Below, piece after piece: positions 53,804 through 62,741 of a DNA stretch of 64,000 bases; within the stretch, counting starts at the first letter, position 1, and each line of letters opens with the position of its first letter. Source of the stretch: Sulfurovum sp. GTDB lineage: Bacteria > Campylobacterota > Campylobacteria > Campylobacterales > Sulfurovaceae. The position numbers were made by a program, and so were the translations under genes. The stretch is from positions 1 to 64,000 of the forward strand of contig JAMORY010000011.1 in the NCBI GenBank assembly GCA_027063305.1, read 5' to 3'. The notes beneath the pieces were generated by a model that saw only the letters and a list, made by a program, of their open reading frames with translations, had not been told where the DNA came from and did no database searches.

Positions 53804-54430
53804 TCAAGCCAATATCCACCCTTTACTTCTTCGTACGATCACGTCACGATACAACCAGAGCTTTTTGATGCGTTCTTGCTCTTGGGGTGAGAGTTGCGGT
53901 GACTGGAAAAGTCCTGCCTCTTCACGTTGGCGTTGTGCCTCGAACAAAATAAGCGCAGAAGCGACCGAGACATTCAAACTCTGTACCATCCCCCGCATCG
54001 GAATGAGTACCCGTTTATCCGCAAGTGCCAAGATCTCATCACTCACTCCATCCTTCTCATTTCCCATAACGATCATGGTCGGTTGCGTATAGTCCACATC
54101 ACGGAAGGAGACTGTGCTCTGGTCCAGGTGGGTGGCGACTATCTGGTAGCCGGATTTTTGCTTCTCTTTTAGGAACGCTACCTTATCTGCCGTATCGATA
54201 CGCCGATGCTCCACCCAACGGTGTGCGCCTTGGGAGATGGTCTTGTGAATACGAAGACTCTGGTCGTCGTTGACAGCGTAGTGGAAGTAGAGTACTCCTG
54301 CCCCGTCGCATGAGCGTAAAATGGCAGAGATATTCTGGGACATATGGACATTGTCACAGAAGAGTTGAAGATCGGGTTGTTTGTGGCGGAGGATCTCTTC
54401 GATCCTCGCAATGCGTTTGGCTTCTAACAT
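53804..54430 (-). CDS. trmH: tRNA (guanosine-18-2'-O)-methyltransferase
   Basis: SpoU-family enzyme of 208 residues. The knotted SAM-binding parts are NVHMSQNISAILRSCDG, MGNEKDG and the C-terminal LNVSVASALILFEAQRQR. The length and the RHKQPDL start fit TrmH rather than TrmJ or RlmB. It reads alone, convergent with the methyltransferase. Confidence 0.9.
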   Translation of the reverse strand: MLEAKRIARIEEILRHKQPDLQLFCDNVHMSQNISAILRSCDGAGVLYFHYAVNDDQSLRIHKTISQGAHRWVEHRRIDTADKVAFLKEKQKSGYQIVATHLDQSTVSFRDVDYTQPTMIVMGNEKDGVSDEILALADKRVLIPMRGMVQSLNVSVASALILFEAQRQREEAGLFQSPQLSPQEQERIKKLWLYRDVIVRRSKGWILA

Positions 54431-54455
54431 GAACGTAGTATAGCCAAAAGAAGGT

Positions 54456-55667
54456 TTAGATACCGCTGACTCTGAGCAGTTTTGTCTTACCGACCATCAG
54501 GTCGATACTCATGAAGATACGTTTAAAGACAGACTCCTGTCTGTACTCAAGGTTGTGCTTTTTGCAGATATCTTTGACGATCGGCTGCATCTTCTGATAG
54601 TAGCTTAGCGGCATGTTCGGAAAGAGATGATGTTCGACCTGATAGTTCAAGAATCCATGCAAGAAGTCGATCCAGTCCGAACCGGTATTGTAGTTGACGC
54701 TTCCCATGATCTGACGAAGGTAAAATTCACCCGTACTCTTGTGTGGTTCGGAGAACATATAGATGTCTTCTGCCGAGTGGTTAGGGACGATGACAAGGAA
54801 CGAGTGCAGATTCGCAAAGAACTCCGCCATCAGCAAAATAATAAACGCTGTCCAGACCGCGTGCAGTCCCAAAGGTAAGAAGAGTGCCGGGAAGAGAACG
54901 AACTTAATGACGATGTATGGAAGAAGATATTCCATCCAAAGTTCCAGACCGTTCTTGGTACGTGGATTGTATTCAAAGTCCTTGATCTCCAGTTTGTCTT
55001 GGTCCCTTCGCTTTTTATTCTCCAAAATTCTAAGCGTGTTGGGTGCATAGTAGGTGAACTTCCAAGTGCCTGCAAAGAGGTAGACAAATAGATAACGAAG
55101 CCACATCGGTGTTTTGGACTGAATAAGCCACTGAAGGTTACGCTCGACATTGTCGGGGTCTTCATCTTCTCCGAGGTGGTAGTGGTGCATGATATTGTGT
55201 TCATACTCCCAAGCCTGGGGTTTGATCCAGTCCAACCAGTCGACGTAGCGTCTGGCACCTTTGGCAAAGAACTTCTTGGTATAGCGCTCAGGGATGTTGG
55301 GTACTTTGTCGTAGGCACCATGCAGTACAGGGTGGGTCACATTCGCCCAGCGTGCCACGTTCCCCGTGCTGATAAGCAGTGCGGCAACAATGGCAGCAGG
55401 CCAGAAGATCCAGCCTGAGAGTTCTCCGCCTAAGAATTCGGTAAGGGCGATGATGAGGATGAGCGCATAGCCCGAGAAGGTAAATGCCCTTCCCCAGCGC
55501 TCCATCTTAAGCAAGTGTTGAAAGTCCTCTTCCCCTACCGGGTCCATGGTCTTTTTGATCTCGTCAATGTCTTTTTCCAGCTGATCTTTATCGATATCTT
55601 CGTAGCGTGCGTATTGGTGTGTGTCGTTGTGTTCGGGGTGTTCGGGGTGTTCGGGGTGTTTACTCAT
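54456..55667 (-). CDS. Fatty acid desaturase, membrane type
   Basis: A 403-residue integral membrane desaturase. Histidine boxes: HNIMHHYH, a middle HSFLVIVPNH and the C-terminal VEHHLFP, binding the di-iron centre. About four membrane helices are visible. I start at 55667, with GGA 7 bases upstream; the N terminus repeats HPE, encoded by a 9-base tandem repeat. It may desaturate acyl chains under cold or oxygen conditions. Confidence 0.87.
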   Translation of the reverse strand: MSKHPEHPEHPEHNDTHQYARYEDIDKDQLEKDIDEIKKTMDPVGEEDFQHLLKMERWGRAFTFSGYALILIIALTEFLGGELSGWIFWPAAIVAALLISTGNVARWANVTHPVLHGAYDKVPNIPERYTKKFFAKGARRYVDWLDWIKPQAWEYEHNIMHHYHLGEDEDPDNVERNLQWLIQSKTPMWLRYLFVYLFAGTWKFTYYAPNTLRILENKKRRDQDKLEIKDFEYNPRTKNGLELWMEYLLPYIVIKFVLFPALFLPLGLHAVWTAFIILLMAEFFANLHSFLVIVPNHSAEDIYMFSEPHKSTGEFYLRQIMGSVNYNTGSDWIDFLHGFLNYQVEHHLFPNMPLSYYQKMQPIVKDICKKHNLEYRQESVFKRIFMSIDLMVGKTKLLRVSGI

Positions 55668-55781
55668 GTAGATTTCCATTAAAAATAATGATTATTATAG
55701 TGAAATATTATTAATCTTACGTATAGGTGCTGACTTCTTTGGGATTTCGCTATAATACCGTTCAATTTAACATAAGAGAAT

Positions 55782-56279
55782 ATGATGTGTGATTTCAACA
55801 ACCTTAGTGATAAGCAGAAGCTTCATTACCATAGACTACTGCTAGATGCTGCCGAGAAGTTCGGTGGTAAGAACTTCTTTCTTCATCTGCTTGAAGCGAT
55901 CCGTGAGAGTAAACCTCACCCTTTGACCGCCGCCAACCGTACCTTTACGATGGAACTTGGTGAGATCAAGTGGAACAAGGTCATTTTCAATGATAAACTG
56001 CAACTGCTTCAAAAGATGCGTACAGGTGAGAGCGAGCGTGGTAACTTGTTGCCAAGTGAGGATGCAAAGAACTATAAGAAGGTACTTAACCTCGTGCGTA
56101 CCCTCAAACCCATTGTATTCCATGTCAAACCTACAGACAAAGCTGACGGACCGGGCTTTTTCTTTCAGCCCTTTGAAGTGATAGATAAAAAGACCACCCG
56201 ACTCAACCCGCTCTTTGATGCACTCTTCTTCTGTGCCATCGGTACGGTTAAAAAGATACTTAACTATGAATCTAAGTAA
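55782..56279 (+). CDS. Conserved protein of unknown function
   Basis: A 165-residue soluble protein with no signal peptide or membrane segment. Notable stretches are LSDKQKLHYHRLLLDA, a Lys/Arg-rich middle, and LVRTLKPIVFHV followed by FFFQPFEVI. I do not recognise a family. It overlaps the YwbE gene by 14 bases, suggesting coupled translation. Confidence 0.72.
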   Translation: MMCDFNNLSDKQKLHYHRLLLDAAEKFGGKNFFLHLLEAIRESKPHPLTAANRTFTMELGEIKWNKVIFNDKLQLLQKMRTGESERGNLLPSEDAKNYKKVLNLVRTLKPIVFHVKPTDKADGPGFFFQPFEVIDKKTTRLNPLFDALFFCAIGTVKKILNYESK

Positions 56280-56469
56280 GGATGGTAAAAAGCGTGCCGA
56301 TATCAGGTACGGATTGGATGTGGGTGTGGTGCTCAAAGAGGATCAGCCTACAGGCTACATCACCTACGGAAAGGTACAGAAAGTACTAACCAACTCTCCT
56401 ACCCACCCACACGGCATTAAAGTACGACTCAATACGGGAGAGGTAGGACGGGTCAAAGAGATACTCTAA
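56266..56469 (+). CDS. YwbE family protein (DUF2196)
   Basis: A 67-residue protein. DGKKRADIRYGLDVGVVLKEDQ, split by the usual short loop, then the TNSPTHPHGIKVRLNTGEVG core, identify YwbE, a small family of unknown function that may bind RNA. The ATG at 56266 lies inside the end of the previous gene. Confidence 0.9.
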   Translation: MNLSKDGKKRADIRYGLDVGVVLKEDQPTGYITYGKVQKVLTNSPTHPHGIKVRLNTGEVGRVKEIL

Positions 56470-56615
56470 ATAAAGAACATCCCCACCATAAGACCGAAAA
56501 AAGGTACCATCGCTAACATATAGATGCTCTTTTGGGTCTTGAGTGCCTTATAGACACCCCAAAAGAAGAGTGTGACGCAAAAGAGAAAAATAAGAATGAG
56601 CGTTAGGTTGTTCAT
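56466..56615 (-). CDS. Small membrane protein, 49 residues
   Basis: Two hydrophobic helices (about 3-21 and 32-48) joined by a basic loop (YKALKTQKS). Its ATG overlaps the stop of the next upstream gene in ATGA, so it is coupled to it. The stop overlaps the YwbE stop by 4 bases. I recognise no family. Confidence 0.65.
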   Translation of the reverse strand: MNNLTLILIFLFCVTLFFWGVYKALKTQKSIYMLAMVPFFGLMVGMFFI

Positions 56616-56827
56616 GAGAGTTTCTCCAGTTCTTCTTTATGCAGTCTATCGACCATCTTGATACTATCGAGTGCATTAAGCAGTATCTTTTTTGTCGAAG
56701 CCAACGGTTTCATATGTACATTGGTGTACTGTTTGTCGATGGTCTCGTCACCGACAATACGCATCACCTCGGACTCGAGCGAGTCGATGATCTCCTGAAT
56801 GTTCTTCTCGATAAGTTGCATATCCAT
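56612..56827 (-). CDS. Small helical protein of unknown function
   Basis: A 71-residue, acidic, all-helical protein (LIEKNIQEIIDSLESEV, later DSIKMVDRLHKEELEKL). Its start overlaps the stop of the MoaB-like gene by 1 base. It belongs to a run of three overlapping genes on the - strand. Family unknown. Confidence 0.75.
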   Translation of the reverse strand: MDMQLIEKNIQEIIDSLESEVMRIVGDETIDKQYTNVHMKPLASTKKILLNALDSIKMVDRLHKEELEKLS

Positions 56828-57360
56828 TATTTTGCCTTTGGTCTGAATATTTTAATAACCTCTTCATTGGCTTCCATATAGCTACCGCCAATGAGGTCGA
56901 TACAGTACGGTACTGCCGGAAATACCGCATCGAGACACTCACGGATCGACTTGGGTTTTCCAGGGAGGTTGATAATGAGCGATCCGTTACAGATACCTGC
57001 GGTCTGTCTGGAGAGAATAGCGGTCGGTACATACTGAAGGCTGACTGCGCGCATCTGCTCACCAAAGCCCGGAAGGAGCTTTTGACAGACGTTCTCCGTC
57101 GCTTCGGTGGTGACATCTCTGGGAGCGGGTCCCGTTCCGCCGGTGGTGACGATGAGATCGCAGTTCATATCACGTGATAGCTCAATAAGCGTTGTTTCGA
57201 TGATGCTCTGTTCATCGGGAATACAGCGGTACTCATACTCACACGGATTAAGCAGGTACTCTTTCATCGTATCCATGATGGCAACACCGGAGATATCTTC
57301 ATATATTCCTTGTGATGCTCTGTCGCTGGTGGTGACCACGCCTATTTTAATGGTGTCCAT
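56827..57360 (-). CDS. Molybdopterin adenylyltransferase MoaB/MogA
   Basis: A 177-residue enzyme of molybdenum cofactor synthesis, which adenylates molybdopterin. The motif TTGGTGPAPRDVT is intact, along with INLPGKPKSIREC. In Campylobacterota this is usually annotated mogA or moaB. It heads an operon with two tiny genes. Presence implies molybdoenzymes such as nitrate or formate enzymes elsewhere. Confidence 0.92.
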   Translation of the reverse strand: MDTIKIGVVTTSDRASQGIYEDISGVAIMDTMKEYLLNPCEYEYRCIPDEQSIIETTLIELSRDMNCDLIVTTGGTGPAPRDVTTEATENVCQKLLPGFGEQMRAVSLQYVPTAILSRQTAGICNGSLIINLPGKPKSIRECLDAVFPAVPYCIDLIGGSYMEANEEVIKIFRPKAK

Positions 57361-57408
57361 GACGCTCCTTTATGGTGCTTTGTTTTGTGCAATTATAGCA
57401 GGGTAGCT

Positions 57409-58323
57409 TTAGGGTTTTAGCATCTCTTCGATCGTAACTTTGACGTTCTCTCCCAATGCCTGCACATCATACCCGCCTTCGAGGAAGAAGATCAACGGTG
57501 TATCGGTAGTATCGAGGATGGTGCGTACCATGCGGGCTATCCCTTTGGTAGTGACGTTCAGCTGTGCCAAAGGGTCGCTTTCATGGATATCGTATCCGGC
57601 AGATACCAGAACGATATCGGGTTGAAATGTGCGCATTATAGGTGGAAGATCTTCTTGGTATATCTCTAAGATCTCTTTGTCACCACTATCTGGCATCAGC
57701 AGGAAATTGCGTGTGTAGCCCTCTCCTTCTCCTGCGCCGATCTCTGACTCCATACCCGTACCCGGATAGGCGAATGACTGATGGCTGGAGAAGTAGAATA
57801 CACTGCCATCTTCCCAGAATGCATCTTGGGTGCCATTACCGTGGTGAACGTCAAAATCGATGATCATCACACGCGAGAAGCCCTGTTGCTGTGCATATTT
57901 TGCTGTGATCGCAATGTTGTTGAAGAGACAAAAGCCCATGGAGGTCGTAGGTGTTGCATGGTGTCCCGGAGGGCGTACGACACAAAAAGCCCTTTGAAAT
58001 TCATCTGCTTTGATGCCATCGACCGCACGTATGCCTGCACCTACAGCTGTTTTGGCGGCAATGTAGGAGTCGTAGCTACAGTGGGTATCGCTGTCAATGG
58101 AGCTTGAGAGCAGACTGCATCGTTTGACCGTATCGATCTGCTCTTGTGTGTGGACACTACGTAGAATCGTCTCCTTTACACATAGCGGTTTGAGGCTGAG
58201 AAGTCTCTCTTTTAGCGGTGCAACGGCTTGTTCGATAGCGGTCAGACGTGCTTTTGATTCGGGGTGCCCACTACCTGTATCGTGTTGTAGATAGATATCG
58301 TCGGTAATGTAGGCACACACCAT
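57409..58323 (-). CDS. Histone-deacetylase-like family protein
   Basis: A 304-residue zinc amidohydrolase of the HDAC/AcuC/acetylpolyamine family. RPPGHHATPTTSMGFC carries the catalytic His pair, IDFDVHHGNGTQ and AGYDIHESDPLA supply the zinc ligands. The substrate could be an acetyl-lysine protein or an acetylpolyamine. Its ATG overlaps the stop of a small HTH-type gene (TAATG). Confidence 0.92.
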   Translation of the reverse strand: MVCAYITDDIYLQHDTGSGHPESKARLTAIEQAVAPLKERLLSLKPLCVKETILRSVHTQEQIDTVKRCSLLSSSIDSDTHCSYDSYIAAKTAVGAGIRAVDGIKADEFQRAFCVVRPPGHHATPTTSMGFCLFNNIAITAKYAQQQGFSRVMIIDFDVHHGNGTQDAFWEDGSVFYFSSHQSFAYPGTGMESEIGAGEGEGYTRNFLLMPDSGDKEILEIYQEDLPPIMRTFQPDIVLVSAGYDIHESDPLAQLNVTTKGIARMVRTILDTTDTPLIFFLEGGYDVQALGENVKVTIEEMLKP

Positions 58324-58619
58324 TATTTCAATCCCATACTGATCTTCAGGTTGTCCATCTCACGGCGAAGACGCGTTACTTCATCTTGCAAAGAGAGAAC
58401 CAGTCTTTGCATCTCTTCGTTGGAAAGGGAGATCTCTTTACTCTCTTCTTTTTGGCTCTTTTGGGGCGTTTCCGTATCTTGCGGAAGAATGTAGGTTGCC
58501 TCTTTGCCGTCCTCTTCGACCGTTTCGCTCTGTAGTTGTCCGGATTTGACCATTTTCACTACATTAAAAAGGCTGAGTTTGTGTTTGACGGCATACTGTT
58601 TCAGTGTCATTCGTGCCAT
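58323..58619 (-). CDS. Small HTH-like protein with coiled coil
   Basis: A 98-residue protein. The first half (LKQYAVKHKLSLFNVVKMVKSGQL) looks like a MerR/excisionase-type helix-turn-helix that recognises an N-terminal context; the second half ends in a coiled coil (LSLQDEVTRLRREMDNL). RBS AGGAGGTGAAC is very strong. It may regulate or bind the deacetylase it overlaps. Confidence 0.75.
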   Translation of the reverse strand: MARMTLKQYAVKHKLSLFNVVKMVKSGQLQSETVEEDGKEATYILPQDTETPQKSQKEESKEISLSNEEMQRLVLSLQDEVTRLRREMDNLKISMGLK

Positions 58620-58715
58620 GTTCACCTCCTGTATAAAATTATGCGATTATACACAATTTATTCATATTTATCTGCTATAATGCACATAATCAAATATCAT
58701 ATTAAGGAATATAAC

Positions 58716-59273
58716 ATGAAATTGAAACGTATTTCACTTGTACTAGGTGCGGCGATGACCATGTTCATGGGAACACTGCTACATGCAGAAGCGGCAAAGG
58801 TGATCGATGCCAAAGCGGATGTTGCGGTCGAGCTCTTCAAGAAAAAGGTAAAAGGGGGCGGACGTTTCCTTGAACGTGTCAAGGGGTATCTTGTTTTCCC
58901 TTCCGTCTATAAAGGCGGTTTCATTGTCGGTGGTGAGTATGGTGAGGGTGTTTTGCGCATCAACGGTAAGAGTGTTGCCTATTACAGCATTGCATCCGCA
59001 TCGCTCGGGCTTCAGATAGGTGCGCAGAAGACTTCCTATATTTTCGCGTTCGCCGACCAGTATGCACTCGACAAGTTTATGAAGAGTGATGGATGGGAAG
59101 CGGGTGTGGACGGTTCTATTGCCGTAGCGAAGTGGGGACAGGGTATCGATATCAGTTCTATCAGCTTCGAGAAGCCGATCTACGCGTTTGTATTTAATAA
59201 CAAAGGGTTGATGGCGAATGTCTCTCTTGAAGGGACGAAGTTCACCAAGATCCATCCTGATGACTCTCTTTGA
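58716..59273 (+). CDS. SYLF (YSC84) domain exported protein
   Basis: A 185-residue exported protein with a signal peptide of about 26 residues. The SYLF pattern is visible in AVELFKKKVKGGGRFLERV, VFPSVYKGGFIVGGEYGEG and LGLQIGAQ, with IYAFVFNNKGLMANVSLEG at the end. Such domains bind membrane lipid. RBS TAAGGAATAT. A terminator follows. Confidence 0.88.
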   Translation: MKLKRISLVLGAAMTMFMGTLLHAEAAKVIDAKADVAVELFKKKVKGGGRFLERVKGYLVFPSVYKGGFIVGGEYGEGVLRINGKSVAYYSIASASLGLQIGAQKTSYIFAFADQYALDKFMKSDGWEAGVDGSIAVAKWGQGIDISSISFEKPIYAFVFNNKGLMANVSLEGTKFTKIHPDDSL

Positions 59274-59280
59274 TCCAAAC

Positions 59281-59306
59281 GGGTGGGCCTCTCCCGCCCT
59301 CTTTTA
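59281..59306 (+). terminator. Terminator of the SYLF gene
   Basis: GGGTGGG pairs with CCCGCCC (one U-G pair) over a 5-base loop, then TCTTTT. It lies 7 bases past the stop. Confidence 0.75.
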
Positions 59307-59376
59307 ACACCCCCTCTATCCTACTCTCAATCTTTATTCAGTATACTACTTTAATCATACATATAAGGAGCTACCC

Positions 59377-59961
59377 ATGACACCTAGGATCGAAGAGATG
59401 ATGCAGGATATCGAAACGATGAAAGCGCGTTTACGTGAAGAGATAGCCAAAGAGGAGAAGAAGATCGCCTATACGATCAAGAACGGATCGGTGGTCTTTG
59501 AGGAGGCACTTTTGCAACGGCAACGCCAACAGATGAAACAGCTAGGTGCATGGTTTCGTGAGATCCCTTTCATTCAGCTTTTAACGGCACCGGTGATCTA
59601 CGGTATGATGATCCCCGCTGTTATTTTGGATCTCTCACTCTGGATATATAAGATCATTGTAGGCAAAGTGTTTAATATCAAGTTCGCAGAGCGTAAGGAT
59701 TATATTGTTTTTGACAGGCACTATCTGGGGTATTTGAATATCATTGAAAAGATCAACTGCGTCTACTGTTCCTACTTCAACGGACTGATGAACTATGCCG
59801 TTGCGATCGCAGGACGTACCGAGCTTTACTTCTGTCCTATTAAACATGCGAAGAAAGTAGCGTATGAACACCCGTTTAGCTACCGCTTCTTCTCTTACGC
59901 GGATGGAGAATCCTATCAAGAGAGATTAAAAAGGCTTAGAGAGGAGACGGCAAAGAAGTAG
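59377..59961 (+). CDS. Conserved protein with membrane segment
   Basis: A 194-residue protein. An N-terminal coiled coil (about 3-30) precedes two hydrophobic helices (about 66-96) and a cysteine-bearing region (INCVYCSYFNGLM and ELYFCPIKHAKK). The cysteine spacing hints at a metal or Fe-S site. I recognise a conserved pattern but no named function. Confidence 0.72.
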   Translation: MTPRIEEMMQDIETMKARLREEIAKEEKKIAYTIKNGSVVFEEALLQRQRQQMKQLGAWFREIPFIQLLTAPVIYGMMIPAVILDLSLWIYKIIVGKVFNIKFAERKDYIVFDRHYLGYLNIIEKINCVYCSYFNGLMNYAVAIAGRTELYFCPIKHAKKVAYEHPFSYRFFSYADGESYQERLKRLREETAKK

Positions 59962-59967
59962 CCAAGG

Positions 59968-61260
59968 CTACCCTTTGATCTCTTTGAGCGTTTCGTAAGC
60001 GGCTTTGATCGCCTCTTCTATCATCTCATCGGTGGTCGCAGTTGAGATGAATCCCGTTTCAAACGATGAACATGCCAAGTAGATACCACGGTCTAGCATC
60101 CCTTTATGGAACTTGGCAAAGAGCTTTTGGTCGTTCTCCATCGCATCGGCGAAGTTCTTGACCGGTTTGTCTGAGAAGAAGAAACCGAACATGCTTCCAC
60201 GTACATCCGTTACCATCGGTACATTGACCGCATCTGCCGCTTTTTTGAAGCCCTCTACCAGTTTTTTGGCTTTGTTCCCAAGCTCTACATAGACAGCCGG
60301 GTTGTTCTTGAGCTTTCTGAGACTTGTCAGCCCTGCTGCCATAGCAACAGGGTTTCCGCTGAGTGTTCCCGCCTGATAGACCGGCCCTTCAGGAGAGAGG
60401 TGGGACATGATCTCCGCTCTGGCACCAAAGGCACCGACAGGCATACCCGCACCAATAACCTTACCGAGTGTCACCATATCGGGCTTGACCTGTGTGATCC
60501 CCTGCGCACCTTTGAGTGAGGCTCTAAAACCACTCATCACTTCATCGAAGATAAGCAGTGCACCATGCTCATCACAAAGTGCTCTTAGCCCCTCAAGGAA
60601 CTTCTCATCGGCAGGCACCAGTCCCATATTCCCTGCAATAGGCTCGATAATCACACATGCCACACCACCTTCAGAGTCTGCAAAACACTTCTCAACCGAT
60701 GCAAGGTCATTGTAGGTTGCCAAGAGTGTGTGCTTGGTCAGGTCTGCCGGTACACCCGGGCTACTAGGGTTACCAAATGTCGCCGCTCCCGAACCTGCCT
60801 GAACAAGCAGAGAGTCGCTGTGTCCGTGGTAGCACCCTGTGAACTTTACAATATCATCACGTCCGGTAAATCCACGTGCAAGACGCAATGCGCTCATGAC
60901 CGCTTCAGTTCCCGAACTGACGAAACGTACCTTGTCGATGGTATCGAAGAGCGTGACGATCTCTGTAGCGAGTTCTGTTTCTACCGTGGTCGGCGCACCG
61001 AAACTCAACCCTCTCTTGACCGCTTCGATGACCGAAGCTTCAATGTCTGCGTCACAGTGACCAAAGATCAGCGGTCCCCAGCTCTGTACATAGTCGATGT
61101 ATTTATTCCCATCGATGTCATAGAGGTAACCACCCTCACCTCTTTCAATGAACGGAGGTGTACCCTCCACACCGCTGAATGCTCTTACCGGAGAGTCTAC
61201 ACCTCCGGGAATAACCTTATATGCCTCTTCAAATGCTGCAATTGACTTGTCGTATGCCAT
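59968..61260 (-). CDS. hemL: Glutamate-1-semialdehyde 2,1-aminomutase
   Basis: HemL of 430 residues, a PLP enzyme making 5-aminolevulinate by the C5 route to heme. The PLP lysine lies in [13 protein letters not shown], and the [10 protein letters not shown]-like [10 protein letters not shown] binds the cofactor. I start at 61260 after GAGGA; an ATG at 61275 is in frame. It is divergent from the TonB-like gene across a 56-base gap. Confidence 0.96.
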   Translation of the reverse strand: MAYDKSIAAFEEAYKVIPGGVDSPVRAFSGVEGTPPFIERGEGGYLYDIDGNKYIDYVQSWGPLIFGHCDADIEASVIEAVKRGLSFGAPTTVETELATEIVTLFDTIDKVRFVSSGTEAVMSALRLARGFTGRDDIVKFTGCYHGHSDSLLVQAGSGAATFGNPSSPGVPADLTKHTLLATYNDLASVEKCFADSEGGVACVIIEPIAGNMGLVPADEKFLEGLRALCDEHGALLIFDEVMSGFRASLKGAQGITQVKPDMVTLGKVIGAGMPVGAFGARAEIMSHLSPEGPVYQAGTLSGNPVAMAAGLTSLRKLKNNPAVYVELGNKAKKLVEGFKKAADAVNVPMVTDVRGSMFGFFFSDKPVKNFADAMENDQKLFAKFHKGMLDRGIYLACSSFETGFISTATTDEMIEEAIKAAYETLKEIKG

Positions 61261-61316
61261 ACTATTAATCCTCATTATGTATAATTGCGGTGATTATACA
61301 CTATAGGGACTAAAAG

Positions 61317-62237
61317 GTGAGAGATACTCGTACACTCAAAGGGTTTTTACTATCGTTTATCTTTCACCTGATCATTTTTCTACTCTTTTTTCTCTCTTTT
61401 GAAGAGTTGAAGATCATTCCTCCTTCGTCCTCAAAACAGGACAAGAAGATCACCCTGAACCTTTCACAGTTCACCCCTCCGGCTCCACAACCCAAACCAC
61501 GCCAAAAAGTCACACCGCCACAACAGAAATCTGTACCAACCCCACCGGTAACCCCACCAAAACCGGTAGAGAAGCCTGTCATCAAAAAGCCGAAAGTCAA
61601 ACCTGAGCCCCCTAAGCCTGTTGCGGAAAAAAAGGTGGTAGAAGAGAAAAAGAGTATCCGTGTTGCTAAAAAGGCCAAGAAGGACAATAATATCACCAAA
61701 ATAGCTAAGACAGAAAAAAAGCAGAAACTTGCCAAAACAAAACCCAAAAAGAAAGTAAAGAAAAAGATCGCAAAGAAAAAATCGCTGCCTAAAACCTTCA
61801 GATTGCCTAGAAAACATAGTAAGGACAAACTTGCAAACGCACTTCTCGGAGGAAGAGGGAAAACAAGATCCGCTACAAATATAAAACCGACACCGTTGAT
61901 TCGTAGACTCTATGGAAAAGAGTTCTATTCGTTCACACCTACGCAACAAAAATTCATTAAAGATCACCTCAACGAAATACATCGTATCACTCAAAATACG
62001 CTTACAATCAACGGCTATCCCGATGTTGCTGTTCGTACGGGACAACAAGGGGTCAATGTCGTTTCCTTCTACCTTCATCCCAACGGTGACATCAGTCATC
62101 TCAGACTTGTAAAACGTATGGGGTACGAAGCGCTCGACAACAATACGATCGCCGTTATCCAGATTGCGTATAAGGACTATCCAAGACCAAAAACAAAAAC
62201 AAAAATCGTTTTTTATGTCAACTACCGTCTCTATTAA
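61317..62237 (+). CDS. TonB-like energy transducer
   Basis: A 306-residue periplasm-spanning protein. One N-terminal membrane helix (about 9-27) is followed by a long Pro/Lys-rich spacer (about 45-170) and a C-terminal TonB-type domain (about 215-306, VSFYLHPNGDISHLRLVK). It starts at GTG with a weak AGGGA site. No exbB/exbD lies nearby, so it probably uses them from elsewhere. Confidence 0.83.
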   Translation: MRDTRTLKGFLLSFIFHLIIFLLFFLSFEELKIIPPSSSKQDKKITLNLSQFTPPAPQPKPRQKVTPPQQKSVPTPPVTPPKPVEKPVIKKPKVKPEPPKPVAEKKVVEEKKSIRVAKKAKKDNNITKIAKTEKKQKLAKTKPKKKVKKKIAKKKSLPKTFRLPRKHSKDKLANALLGGRGKTRSATNIKPTPLIRRLYGKEFYSFTPTQQKFIKDHLNEIHRITQNTLTINGYPDVAVRTGQQGVNVVSFYLHPNGDISHLRLVKRMGYEALDNNTIAVIQIAYKDYPRPKTKTKIVFYVNYRLY

Positions 62238-62306
62238 TGTTACTATTATTTTAGAAACAATATAATTGGAAATAATATAAATTAATGTACGAGGAGAAAT
62301 AGACAC

Positions 62307-62741
62307 ATGTTTGATTTTTTATTTTCTTCTAAAAATGAAAAGCTTGTCAAGAAGTGGCATAAAGAGCATGAGGAGATTGTGGAACTTGCGCATAAAGTAA
62401 TAGGAGAGTACTCTAAAAACAATCATGACGCCGCAAAAAAGTATCTTAAAAAGTTAAATGACCTTGCCGTCGACCATGTGATGGACGAAGATATTCAACT
62501 CTTCAAGCTGACGCACGACGAAAAGAGTATCGACCCGAAAACGGAGGTGCTGGTAGAGGACTTCATTAAGAGTTTCAAGAAAACGAAACTGGCGCTTATG
62601 GATTTTCTTAGCAAATACTCCAGACCCGAAACGCCTCTTGACGATACTTTCTTTCAGCAGTTTAATGATCTTGTCGAAGTACTCGGCGAACGCATTAACT
62701 TCGAAGAACGCAATGTCTATTCAAGACTGAAAGAGAAGTAA
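62307..62741 (+). CDS. Hemerythrin-like protein
   Basis: A 144-residue four-helix protein with the HHE pattern: HKEHEEI, HVMDED and NFEERNVY supply the expected His and Glu di-iron ligands, although the second His-x-x-x-Glu is degenerate. It may bind oxygen or sense it. Its end overlaps the convergent L,D-transpeptidase by 25 bases. Confidence 0.8.
   Translation: MFDFLFSSKNEKLVKKWHKEHEEIVELAHKVIGEYSKNNHDAAKKYLKKLNDLAVDHVMDEDIQLFKLTHDEKSIDPKTEVLVEDFIKSFKKTKLALMDFLSKYSRPETPLDDTFFQQFNDLVEVLGERINFEERNVYSRLKEK

Noticed and set aside
61464-62306. 280-codon reverse frame over the TonB-like gene
   Set aside because: Shadow of the Lys/Pro-rich spacer, full of Phe and Cys; no homology.
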